In this document: in pieces, positions 8,644 through 16,724 of the stretch
How the letters are laid out: each line of letters starts with the position of its first letter
How positions within the stretch are numbered: position 1 is the first letter of the stretch
From: Spirirestis rafaelensis WJT71-NPBG6
GTDB taxonomy: Bacteria > Cyanobacteriota > Cyanobacteriia > Cyanobacteriales > Nostocaceae
NCBI GenBank assembly: GCA_019359015.1
Contig: JAHHID010000005.1
Coordinates: 62,001 to 126,000 of the forward strand
Direction of reading: 5' to 3'
DNA length: 64,000 nucleotides
Translations under genes and position numbers: made by a program
Notes under the pieces: generated by a model
The model's database searches: none
Seen by the model: the letters and a program-made list of their open reading frames with translations, nothing else
Told to the model about the DNA's origin: nothing

Positions 8644-10428
8644 TTAACTTAATCCCAATTGTTGCTTTAACTCCTCTGGCACGTTAACTGCTGTATCTAA
8701 CCCGCGCACACCTTGCCAGTGTTGATTTTCATTCCAAGTCAACCGTTCTAAATTCGCGTCGCTGAGGTCGGTATTGCCAAGAATGGCGTAGCTGAGGTTG
8801 CTATTACTGAGGTTGGCACTGCTGAGGTTAGCACCGCTGAGGTTGCTATTACTAAGATTGGCGCTGCTGAGGTTAGCACCGCTGAAGTCTGTACCAAAGA
8901 GTACAGCCTCACTGAGGTCAGCACCACTGAGGTCAGCATCGTTCAAAGTTACTCCACTCAAATCAGCTTGGTTGAGGGTCACTCCACTCAGGTCGGTGTC
9001 GCTGAGGTCAGCACCTAAGAACATGACGCTGCTAAGGTTGGCATGATTTAGCTTGGCACCATTAAGTTTCGCATAGCTGAGGTCAGCAGCCACGAGGACA
9101 GCGTTGCTGAGGTTGGTGCTGAAAAGAATTGTGTCGCTGAGGTTGGTGCCGTTGAGTTTGGCGTCACTCAGATCAGCACCGCTGAGGTCAGCGCGGCAAA
9201 GGTCGGCATGGTTGAGGTTGACGCCCTTCAGATTGGCTTCGCTGAGGTTCGCACCAAAGAGGATAGCGTCGCAAAGGTTAGCGTGATTGAGGTCAGCATC
9301 CCTCAGGTTGGTGCCACTCAGGTTTGCACCACTCAGGTTTGCGCCACTCAGGTTGGTGCTGCTGAGGTCAGCGCTACTGAGGTCAGCGCGGTTGAGGTTT
9401 GCACCACTGAGGTTGGCACCACTCAAGTTGGCGCTGCTGAGGTCAACACCGCTCAGATTAGCATTGCTGAGGTTGGCACCGCTGAGGTTGGCATCGCCGA
9501 GATTAGCATCTTTGAGATTAGCATTGCTAAAGTTGACACCTGTTAAGTTGGCATCCCCAAGGTAAGTGTTTTTCAGATTGGCTTGGCTGAAGTTAGCGCC
9601 AGTTAAGTTAGCATCGCCAAGGTAAGCACCGCTAAAGTTGCCACCTCGAAGAAATTCCCCGACTATGTTGCTAAAATTGCCAATTTCAATGGCATCGCTA
9701 TAGTTGATAATTCGCAGCAATTGAGATGTGAAAAAATTTTCTTTCCCTGGTTGGGAAGATGGATAAAAGTTAATTTTTTGCTTTAAGTCGTCTTGCGTTT
9801 GAGCATAACGGTGTAATTCTAAAAGCAAAATCATCACGTTTAGTCCGGTCTGTATGTCTATCTGTCGCAGTCCGAGGATAATCTTTTGTGCTTGCAACTG
9901 CAACATTTTTTTCTGAGGCAAGTTATCATCAGGTGCAGCATCGATAAATTCTCCTTGACACCACCGGCGATAAAAATCTTCTAAGCGCTCGAAAAGCAGC
10001 ACAGGTCGAAACTCTTGACTGGTTGTGAGCAAGTTGATTACTTGTTCTACTGTTTCTGGTGTCAGCGTGGCGTTGCCTAAGATATTGTAAATCTGCTCGT
10101 GTAGTTGGCGATCGCCTTCGGGGGTCGTCTCGTTCGGGTAGCCTCTGCGACACGAGAACAGAAGCGTACCCGGTGGCATCTCGCGTATATTAAAGCTATT
10201 ACTACTTGGTTTTGTCCATTCTTCTAAACTTTTTTGCAGCTGTTCCGGAAATATAAATTGGTGCAAATTCTTTTGGGAAAACTCAAGATTTTTATCTTGT
10301 TCTTTTATCTTCTTTTCTATAGGTAAAATTACTTCGTCTTCCACAGATGTTGTCGTTGGCATCTGTTCTAACTCCGTTCCCTGAAGATAAATTATCAAAC
10401 GCTTCCAGACTTGAGACATATGTGACAT
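8644..10428 (-). CDS. Large pentapeptide-repeat protein with a unique N-terminal domain
   Basis: The protein has 594 residues. About 255 N-terminal residues are predicted soluble and mostly helical with no recognised motif. They are followed by some 60 pentapeptide repeats (A-N/D-L-S-x pattern, such as GANLSGANLN) that should fold as a right-handed quadrilateral beta-helix, and a short cap ending VPEELKQQLGLS. The cap WNENQHWQGVRGL is typical of cyanobacterial members. Function is unknown. The start is supported by GGAG eight bases upstream of the ATG. The segment FSCRRGYPNETTPEGDR near residue 95 is coded by repeat-like DNA and may be an in-frame insertion. Open frames on the other strand are periodicity shadows. 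Confidence 0.88.
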   Translation of the reverse strand: MSHMSQVWKRLIIYLQGTELEQMPTTTSVEDEVILPIEKKIKEQDKNLEFSQKNLHQFIFPEQLQKSLEEWTKPSSNSFNIREMPPGTLLFSCRRGYPNETTPEGDRQLHEQIYNILGNATLTPETVEQVINLLTTSQEFRPVLLFERLEDFYRRWCQGEFIDAAPDDNLPQKKMLQLQAQKIILGLRQIDIQTGLNVMILLLELHRYAQTQDDLKQKINFYPSSQPGKENFFTSQLLRIINYSDAIEIGNFSNIVGEFLRGGNFSGAYLGDANLTGANFSQANLKNTYLGDANLTGVNFSNANLKDANLGDANLSGANLSNANLSGVDLSSANLSGANLSGANLNRADLSSADLSSTNLSGANLSGANLSGTNLRDADLNHANLCDAILFGANLSEANLKGVNLNHADLCRADLSGADLSDAKLNGTNLSDTILFSTNLSNAVLVAADLSYAKLNGAKLNHANLSSVMFLGADLSDTDLSGVTLNQADLSGVTLNDADLSGADLSEAVLFGTDFSGANLSSANLSNSNLSGANLSSANLSNSNLSYAILGNTDLSDANLERLTWNENQHWQGVRGLDTAVNVPEELKQQLGLS

Positions 10429-10903
10429 TATTGTCTCCGTAGTTACTACACACTGACTGATAATTTACAGAATACTTAAAGATTTTTTATTGTTTTGGTG
10501 GATTAGTCTTTATTGGAACTAGTATTATTTAGTACCATTATTTTTAAGGGAGTTCTAACTTGCCTTTCGTTTGGTTAAAAGTAAAGTGTCAGCTAGAAAA
10601 CTTTTTTGATTGTCAGTAAACTTAATCGATTTGGTCAAATTGTTATACTTTTTTTTCAGCATATTTCCAAGTTAGATCTACAAATAATACGTACTCTGTG
10701 CTACCAAGGCAATTGTTAGCAAAAATACTACAGTAAAAAAGTATAACAAAGCTCAAAATGTCGGTTAAAACTAAACAAAAACCTTTTTGCTTGATATCAA
10801 GCAGCTAATATAGTTTTTCACTGACACAAGGGACTTCAAGCAAGGTTGCTTGGCTTAAAAGAAATTAAAAATTAATTATGGGTCATTTTTAGGAATGGAT
10901 CGA
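10429..10903. promoter_or_regulatory. AT-rich divergent intergenic region with a 15-bp inverted repeat
   Basis: This is a 475-bp region between the divergent pentapeptide and metalloprotease genes. It must hold both promoters. The only structure seen is a perfect 15-bp inverted repeat, TTGTTATACTTTTTT at 10640-10654 and its complement at 10735-10749, 80 bp apart. No small gene was recognised. Confidence 0.5.
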
Positions 10904-13882
10904 ATGAACAGATTAACGTTTTGTGTGATTTTGTTGCATGGTTTGTGTCTATCAATAGCAAGCGTTAGCGCCAAGTCACCGTCTGTTAATGCGGTCACCG
11001 ACACCTTTGTTTTGCACAAGGGTACACCAGCACAAAGGTATAAGGAGACAGAAGTGACGGGTGTAAAGCCTTTTTCCCTTTCCACACCGCGTCAGTCAGA
11101 GAAAGCGAATGCTAATTTCCACAAAAAACTTGAACTACCAAAAGAACAAGTATGGGTATTAGATAGTAACAAACAGGCAAAGCGTCAGCCTTTTATTTGG
11201 GTCGTAAAAGACAATAAAAAAGCTGCACAGCAACCATTTTTACAAATCGGAAAAGTCCCCGACAAGCCGGATGAAAAGCCTAATAGTACCACTAAACCAA
11301 CCAAAAAGGATGAATTACAACAATTTGATGAGGTAATTAAAGACACTCAAAAACAACAGGGACTATTTACCCTTTATCGGCATAAAGAGAAGAATAAAAT
11401 TTATTTAGAAATTAAACCTGAGCAACTAAATAAAAATTATCTAGCCAATGCAACGCTAGAATCAGGGATTGGGGAACGCGGTATTTATAGCGGGATGCCT
11501 TTGCAAGATTTTTTATTTTACTTCCAACGGGTAAATAATAAGTTGCACTTTACAGTCCGCAATGTTAATTTTCGCACTAAGGAAGGAGATCCACAAGCGC
11601 GATCGCTTGCGCGTTCTTTTAGTGACTCAGTTCTCTACACCATTCCCATCAAAAGCATCAACTCCCAAAGCAAAACCATTCTCATCGACTTAAGCGACTT
11701 GCTACTTACCGACTTAGCGGGAGTATCTGCGAGTTTAGGAACCCCCGCAGGTAAAGATGATTCCTATTTTGGTAATGCTAAAGCCTTCCCGGCAAACATG
11801 GAAATTGAATCGGTTTTAAATTTCACCGGGAAGGGTAGCGGTGAACCTGCGGCGAATTTTGCTACGCTACCTGATAAGCGTGGCTTTACCCTGCGGGTGC
11901 ATTACAGTATTTCCCAACTACCAGAAAACAACTATCAACCGCGTTTGGCTGATGAACGTGTTGGCTATTTTATCACCGCTTATCAAGATTTATCTGACGA
12001 CGATCGCGGTGATCCGTTTGTCCGTTACATCAATCGCTGGAAGTTGGAAAAACAAAATCCGAATGCAGCAATTTCTCCACCAAAAAAACCAATTGTCTTT
12101 TGGATTGATAACGCCGTTCCTCTAGAATACCGCGATGCAATCAAACAAGGCGTTCTCATGTGGAATAAAGCTTTTGAAAATGCCGGATTCCAAGATGCGA
12201 TTCAAGTGCAGCAAATGCCAGATAACGCTACTTGGGACCCGGCAGATATCCGCTACAATACTATCCGCTGGATTAACACGGTGGATGGATATTTTGCTTT
12301 GGGTCCATCCCGCGTCAACCCGCTAACTGGGGAAATTTTAGACGCAGATATTTTAGTAGATGCCAGCTTTGTCCGCGCACTGAAAAAAGATTATCGCGAT
12401 ATTGTACAACCCAGTCAAGGAGAAAATCGCACTTCTCTATCAGCGTTGATGCAAAATCGCCTGCTTTGTGCAAATGGTTTAGAAGGTAGAAATATTCCCA
12501 ACCAAAAGCCGCAAGTAGAAAATCAATTGTTAAATCGTTTATCGAAAATGGCAGGTGAGTACGATTTATGCTATGGCTTAGAAGCTGCGAATCAATTTGC
12601 GATTGGCACAACGGCGATGTCACTGTTGCAAAACACGCCACCGACTAGCGAACAAGTAAAAGAGTATATCCATCAATATATACGCTTAATTATTGCTCAC
12701 GAAGTTGGACACACTCTCGGTTTACGTCATAACTTCCGTGGTAGTACTTTACTGCCTCCAGAAGAAATGAACAATACTAAAATCACTCGCAGCAAAGGTT
12801 TAACTACCTCGGTAATGGATTATATTCCCCCGAACATCGCACCTCCAGGTACGAAACAGGGAGATTATTTTCCAAATATGGTGGGACCTTATGATGAATG
12901 GGCGATTAAGTATGGTTATACGCAAATTCAAGCAGCCACTCCCGCAGCCGAAAAACCAGCATTGAGTGCGATCGCTCAACAATCTGACAAACCTGAGTTA
13001 ACTTATTCTACAGATGAGGATGTGTCTGACCTCGACCCGACTGCCGATGCTTGGGACAATAGTAGTAATGTGCTGCTTTATTCACAATGGCAGTTAGAAA
13101 ATTCTCGTGTGATGTGGGATAGACTAAATAAACGTTATCCCTTAACTGGCGATAGTTACAGCGATGTAACGGAACGCTTTAGTACGGTATTAAGTAACTA
13201 TTTTCAAAATATTTATTACACTACCAAACACATTGGTGGGCAGTCTTTTTACCGGGTCAAAGGAGGCGATAGCCAAGGTAGATTACCGTTTGAACCAGTA
13301 ACAGTAGAAAAACAACGGCAAGCGTTAGCGACGTTACAACAATATATGTTTGCAGAAGATGCGCTCACCTTCTCACCAGAACTGCTGAATAAATTAGCAC
13401 CATCGCGGTGGCGACATTGGGGTAGCAAAACTCGTACTGGGCGTTTGGATTATCCAATACACGATTTGATATTAAACATGCAGAGTATGGTGTTGCGAGA
13501 ATTGCTATCAAGCGATCGCATTTCCCGACTCAGCGACATTGAACTTAAAAGTCCTCCTGGGAAAGCTTTGACTTTGCCGGAATTGTTTGATACTTTGCAA
13601 ACTGGTATTTGGACGGAAGTTCTCAAACCAGACGGCAAACAAATGAAAATTAGCAGTTTGCGCCGAGGTTTACAACAAGAATATATCGATTTGTTAACAG
13701 CGATGGTCTTGCGAAAAGAACGAGTACCAAAAGATGCGCGGACAATGGCATGGTATAAGTTAAAACAATTGCAAGAAAAACTTAATGGTGCAGACTCAAA
13801 AGACGAATATACGAAAGCGCACTTATTACAAACACGCGATCGCATTGATAAAGTCTTAAACGCGCCATTGCAAGGAAATTAA
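10904..13882 (+). CDS. Secreted zinc-dependent metalloprotease (DUF5117/DUF4953 type)
   Basis: This large exported protease has 992 residues from the preferred start. Residues 1-25 (MNRLTFCVILLHGLCLSIAS and following) form a signal peptide. A charged linker to about residue 140 precedes a DUF5117-like region (ITLEIKPEQLNKNYL-type block, KIYLEIKPEQLNKNYL here). The catalytic metzincin-type motif HEVGHTLGLRHNF is near residue 600, with SVMDYIPP downstream as the expected Met-turn. The C-terminal third is the DUF4953-like helical region. The second ATG (10904) is chosen because AGGA lies nine bases before it but touches the first ATG at 10895. No substrate can be inferred. Confidence 0.9.
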   Translation: MNRLTFCVILLHGLCLSIASVSAKSPSVNAVTDTFVLHKGTPAQRYKETEVTGVKPFSLSTPRQSEKANANFHKKLELPKEQVWVLDSNKQAKRQPFIWVVKDNKKAAQQPFLQIGKVPDKPDEKPNSTTKPTKKDELQQFDEVIKDTQKQQGLFTLYRHKEKNKIYLEIKPEQLNKNYLANATLESGIGERGIYSGMPLQDFLFYFQRVNNKLHFTVRNVNFRTKEGDPQARSLARSFSDSVLYTIPIKSINSQSKTILIDLSDLLLTDLAGVSASLGTPAGKDDSYFGNAKAFPANMEIESVLNFTGKGSGEPAANFATLPDKRGFTLRVHYSISQLPENNYQPRLADERVGYFITAYQDLSDDDRGDPFVRYINRWKLEKQNPNAAISPPKKPIVFWIDNAVPLEYRDAIKQGVLMWNKAFENAGFQDAIQVQQMPDNATWDPADIRYNTIRWINTVDGYFALGPSRVNPLTGEILDADILVDASFVRALKKDYRDIVQPSQGENRTSLSALMQNRLLCANGLEGRNIPNQKPQVENQLLNRLSKMAGEYDLCYGLEAANQFAIGTTAMSLLQNTPPTSEQVKEYIHQYIRLIIAHEVGHTLGLRHNFRGSTLLPPEEMNNTKITRSKGLTTSVMDYIPPNIAPPGTKQGDYFPNMVGPYDEWAIKYGYTQIQAATPAAEKPALSAIAQQSDKPELTYSTDEDVSDLDPTADAWDNSSNVLLYSQWQLENSRVMWDRLNKRYPLTGDSYSDVTERFSTVLSNYFQNIYYTTKHIGGQSFYRVKGGDSQGRLPFEPVTVEKQRQALATLQQYMFAEDALTFSPELLNKLAPSRWRHWGSKTRTGRLDYPIHDLILNMQSMVLRELLSSDRISRLSDIELKSPPGKALTLPELFDTLQTGIWTEVLKPDGKQMKISSLRRGLQQEYIDLLTAMVLRKERVPKDARTMAWYKLKQLQEKLNGADSKDEYTKAHLLQTRDRIDKVLNAPLQGN

Positions 13883-14000
13883 CCACGCCGATTTTCTCGT
13901 TGCTGCGCTCTGCGCGGCAATGCACTCTTGGAGGCTCTGCCTCCTCTAACTACATTAGCAGTCAGCAGCCCAGTAACGAGAGAAATGAACGGACATGATA
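13883..14000. repeat. Dispersed repeat fragment
   Basis: The gap carries GC-rich repeat fragments, including GGAGGCTCTGCCTCC, the same palindromic core found again near 19.7 kb and 25.0 kb. Confidence 0.6.
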
Positions 14001-14549
14001 TTAGCAACCACCAGCCCATGTCACCCATTTGTGAGATAAGCCTACGTGCATCATTGAACCAGTAATTTCTTGTTCAGTGATGGTTGCTCCATTTATATTT
14101 GTGTTGTTGAATTCTGCTTCATTTAAATTGCTGCCAATCAAATTTGCCTTTTCAAGATTGGCTCCACTTAAATCTGCTCCACTCAATTCGGCTTCGCTGA
14201 GATTAGCTCCAATCAAGTTTGCCTGTACTAAATTTGCACTCCGCAAATCAGCGCGACTCAAGTTAGTTCGCTCCAAGTTTACCTTAATCAGGTCTGCCCC
14301 AATAAAGTTTACCTCACTCAAATTTGCATCTGTTAAATTGGCTCGACTCAGGTCTGCATCTGTTAAATTGGCTCGACTCAGGTCTGCATCTGTTAAATTG
14401 GCTCGACTCAAGTCAGCTCCACTCAAATCGGCACCACCTAAATTTACACCTCTCAAATCCGCATCACAAAGGTTTGCTTGATGCAAATTTGCTCCATTAA
14501 AATTCCGTTCTCCTGCTGCATATTGGCTTAGGAGTTTGTTCGTATCCAT
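14001..14549 (-). CDS. Small pentapeptide-repeat protein
   Basis: This 182-residue protein is built almost entirely of pentapeptide repeats (FNGANLHQANLCDADLRGVN and on), with a short N-terminal helix MDTNKLLSQYAAGERN that is typical of cyanobacterial members and an unrelated C-terminal tail ending WVTWAGGC. The repeats should form a right-handed beta-helix; the role is unknown. Residues around 52-82 are made of three identical 10-residue units coded by a perfect 30-bp tandem repeat, a sign of recent expansion by replication slippage. Confidence 0.85.
   Translation of the reverse strand: MDTNKLLSQYAAGERNFNGANLHQANLCDADLRGVNLGGADLSGADLSRANLTDADLSRANLTDADLSRANLTDANLSEVNFIGADLIKVNLERTNLSRADLRSANLVQANLIGANLSEAELSGADLSGANLEKANLIGSNLNEAEFNNTNINGATITEQEITGSMMHVGLSHKWVTWAGGC
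14322..14412. repeat. 30-bp in-frame tandem repeat within the pentapeptide gene
   Basis: Three near-perfect copies of a 30-bp unit (containing GGTCTGCATCTGTTAAATTG) encode the repeated ADLSRANLTD decapeptide. Two pentapeptides per unit keep the beta-helix register. Confidence 0.85.
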
Positions 14550-14621
14550 GTTGTTTGCCTCGCCATGTCTACAGGTAATCTAAATAACCCTCAAACCACA
14601 CCGAAGACATCAAGAAAGAAT

Positions 14622-14796
14622 TTATAAATTTCGTACTGAGCGATTTATCGCTCAATTTAAAGCGCTGAAGCGCTTACTACGAACTTTCACAATGTAGTAT
14701 TCTTATTTTGCTAGAGTTTGTCTTTTGGTGATCGTTTACTTCATGGAAATACATATCAATAGTAGAGACGTTCCACTTCAATGGCGTCTCTACAAA
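14622..14796. repeat. Cluster of short palindromic intergenic repeats
   Basis: Three hairpins occur in the 260-bp gap between minus-strand genes: GAGCGA-TTTA-TCGCTC, AAGCGC-TGA-GCGCTT, and GTAGAGACG paired with CGTCTCTAC near 14763-14795. The GTAGAGACG arm recurs near 60.19 kb, so this is a dispersed family. Confidence 0.7.
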
Positions 14797-14811
14797 CATA
14801 TCGCCATTCAA

Positions 14812-15783
14812 TCAAGCTTGATGATGTGGTGTATTATGCTTTAATAACTCAAGAAGCTTAAGCTGAATTTTCTCTCTTACTAACTCGTTGCCTTGTAAGT
14901 TGAGGTGAATGTGGTCTTGATATATAGCTTTTGCCTCTTTGATGGCGTTGAATGTCGGAAGAAAATCTATATAACTAATTTGCTGCGCTGCGGTAAAATC
15001 TTTGAGACGCTGACGTGCGGTAATTTCATAATCTCGTGAACCTGGTTTACCAATTTCTCGCAGTAAGGGAGTCATCACCAACAGAAATTGGCAGTTATTT
15101 TCACGAGTCAGTGCTTGGATTTTGCTAATTGCTTCTAGATTAATACCTACGCGATCGCCTTTCTCGTCTTGCACTGCTTTTAGCTCTGGGATTAACTTTT
15201 GTTTTAGGACATATCGCTCAAATACTTCCACCAACGCTAAAGCTGGTTTACTATCTGGGTAATTGCGATCGCGTCCTACCGGTAAAGATGTCGGAGCAGT
15301 CGCAAATAAGTCATCAGTATTAATTAGTAAGACCACCGCTTGGGCGTTGAAAGTTCCAAATTGCTGCAAATAAGCTAATTCATTTCTTGGACCCCAAGAG
15401 TTAGCGGAAGCATTCAGCACTTCTACTTTGTCATATTTACCGATATTTGCCGCGTTCAAAGAACGCATCATTAAGCTAGAAATTGTATTATCTTGGTCTG
15501 TCCACCAGCCACCATTGGCGATAGAATCGCCTAACAGCAGCACTCGCAGCGTTGAAGGTGAAGGATTTTTTTCTATTGGCGCACTTCGCATGGAATACTG
15601 ATTAATTTCAATGCGATTACCAAAACGACGAGTACGCTGGTTTGGCGCTAACAAATAACCAATCTGCTCATCGCCGATGTAAATTAGAGGATTGCCAAAA
15701 CCAAAAAGCGATCGCAGTCCGACCTCTATCATTACAAACAGTGCGGCTGTTACCGTTAAAATTATTACAAGCCCAACTTTCAC
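14812..15783 (-). CDS. Membrane-anchored SGNH/GDSL-type hydrolase
   Basis: This 323-residue protein has an N-terminal membrane anchor or uncleaved signal (VGLVIILTVTAALFVMIEVG) and an SGNH-hydrolase domain. Block I is LLLGDSIANGG with the nucleophile Ser. Block II/III is seen in SANSWGPRNELAYL with the Asn. The catalytic Asp and His lie in DHIHLNLQGNELV at the C-terminus. Such proteins often act as esterases or acyl transferases on exported glycans, but no substrate is indicated here. The start is GTG at 15783 with GAAAGG immediately before it, so a downstream start cannot be excluded. Confidence 0.85.
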   Translation of the reverse strand: MKVGLVIILTVTAALFVMIEVGLRSLFGFGNPLIYIGDEQIGYLLAPNQRTRRFGNRIEINQYSMRSAPIEKNPSPSTLRVLLLGDSIANGGWWTDQDNTISSLMMRSLNAANIGKYDKVEVLNASANSWGPRNELAYLQQFGTFNAQAVVLLINTDDLFATAPTSLPVGRDRNYPDSKPALALVEVFERYVLKQKLIPELKAVQDEKGDRVGINLEAISKIQALTRENNCQFLLVMTPLLREIGKPGSRDYEITARQRLKDFTAAQQISYIDFLPTFNAIKEAKAIYQDHIHLNLQGNELVREKIQLKLLELLKHNTPHHQA

Positions 15784-16104
15784 CTTTCAACGCCCTCAAA
15801 TCATTCCTGAAAAGTAACAGAGACACAAAGTAATAAATTTTACCAGGAAATATAAAAAACGACTTGCGTTATTTGCTTAGACTCGCCTTTAAGTATATTT
15901 ACGGCGAACATTGATTATTTATATTAATATTCTTCATAAAATTCTCAGAATCTGAATCTATGCCTTTAGGCATAAGTAATATTAATGATGCAAATTTTGC
16001 CCAGCTTTGGTGAAAATGTTATTAAGAATATTGCATCTGCAAATATAAGGACTACAATCAAAACGGGCAAATGAGCACGCTTATTAAAGGAGACGCACAT
16101 TGCT
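15784..16104. promoter_or_regulatory. AT-rich intergenic region
   Basis: This 320-bp divergent spacer contains a short hairpin (TATGCC-TTTA-GGCATA, 15959-15974). No gene was seen. It should carry the promoter for the small membrane protein gene that follows. Confidence 0.4.
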
Positions 16105-16245
16105 ATGTCCGACTTAAACCGAGGAATCATGAAGTTTAAGGGCGCAGATTCTCCCAAAGCGGTAACTATTTCTACCGTGCTTCTTTTGGGATCGATCGCT
16201 GCTCTGATTATTTGGGCGCTGCAAGCTGCCTATGCGGTAAACTAA
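16105..16245 (+). CDS. 46-residue single-span membrane protein, possibly photosystem II-associated Psb35
   Basis: This short gene has a soluble N-terminus MSDLNRGIMKFKGADSPKAV followed by one transmembrane helix (TISTVLLLGSIAALIIWALQ) and a tiny tail AAYAVN. AAGGAGA lies 12 bases before the ATG. The length, the single span and the MKF-GADSP segment resemble what I remember of the Psb35 (Ssl2148-like) family associated with CP47; that identity is from memory and unverified. A 10-bp inverted repeat follows the stop. Confidence 0.65.
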   Translation: MSDLNRGIMKFKGADSPKAVTISTVLLLGSIAALIIWALQAAYAVN

Positions 16246-16262
16246 GCATATTAACAGTTGAG

Positions 16263-16334
16263 GAGGGACACTGCTAAGAAAAATTTTCCAACTTTAAAAT
16301 TTGGACTAATATATCTCTGTGCTAAGTGTCCCTC
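16263..16334. repeat. Inverted repeat downstream of the small membrane protein gene
   Basis: GAGGGACACT (16263-16272) and AGTGTCCCTC (16325-16334) are perfect complements 52 bp apart. They could form a large stem in the 3' untranslated region; no T run follows, so a classic terminator is unlikely. Confidence 0.5.
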
Positions 16335-16724
16335 ATCACAAAATTGAAAACGCTTTAAAAATAATTTATAAAAATTTTATATTTTTCACTTGAGATTTCA
16401 TATATAAGTTAAATCTAACTATTATTAAAATAGGCTGTGAAATATATTGTAGATATGATTAACAAAGGAAGGTAGTCAAAGGTAGATGCGTACTCGCCCA
16501 AAAAGGTCTACGCATGGTCAAGGTATATTATTTGAAAATTACTTATAGTAATTGACTTAAGTTTCAAGCTGAAAATATTTATATTTATTAACCTATGTAA
16601 CTCTTATCGGCAAAGGCATCCAAAATCTTAGATGCATCTGCCCTTGGTTTGTATATGAAAAAATCGCCTTTATTGACGGCACAAAGAGCCAAGAAAGCTA
16701 TAAATCTCAAACCCAAAATCCACA
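16335..16724. other. AT-rich intergenic region without recognised genes
   Basis: Nothing coding was seen in these 390 bases. A 7-bp inverted repeat, ATGCGTA/TACGCAT, occurs near 16485-16515. Confidence 0.4.

Noticed and set aside
8798-9565. Several open frames opposite the large pentapeptide gene
   Set aside because: They are low-complexity products (LRLAPLRL-type and VGTAEV-type) caused by the 15-bp periodicity of the repeats on the other strand.
14322-14412. Possible CRISPR array
   Set aside because: The 30-bp units are directly adjacent with no spacers and are in frame within a pentapeptide protein.
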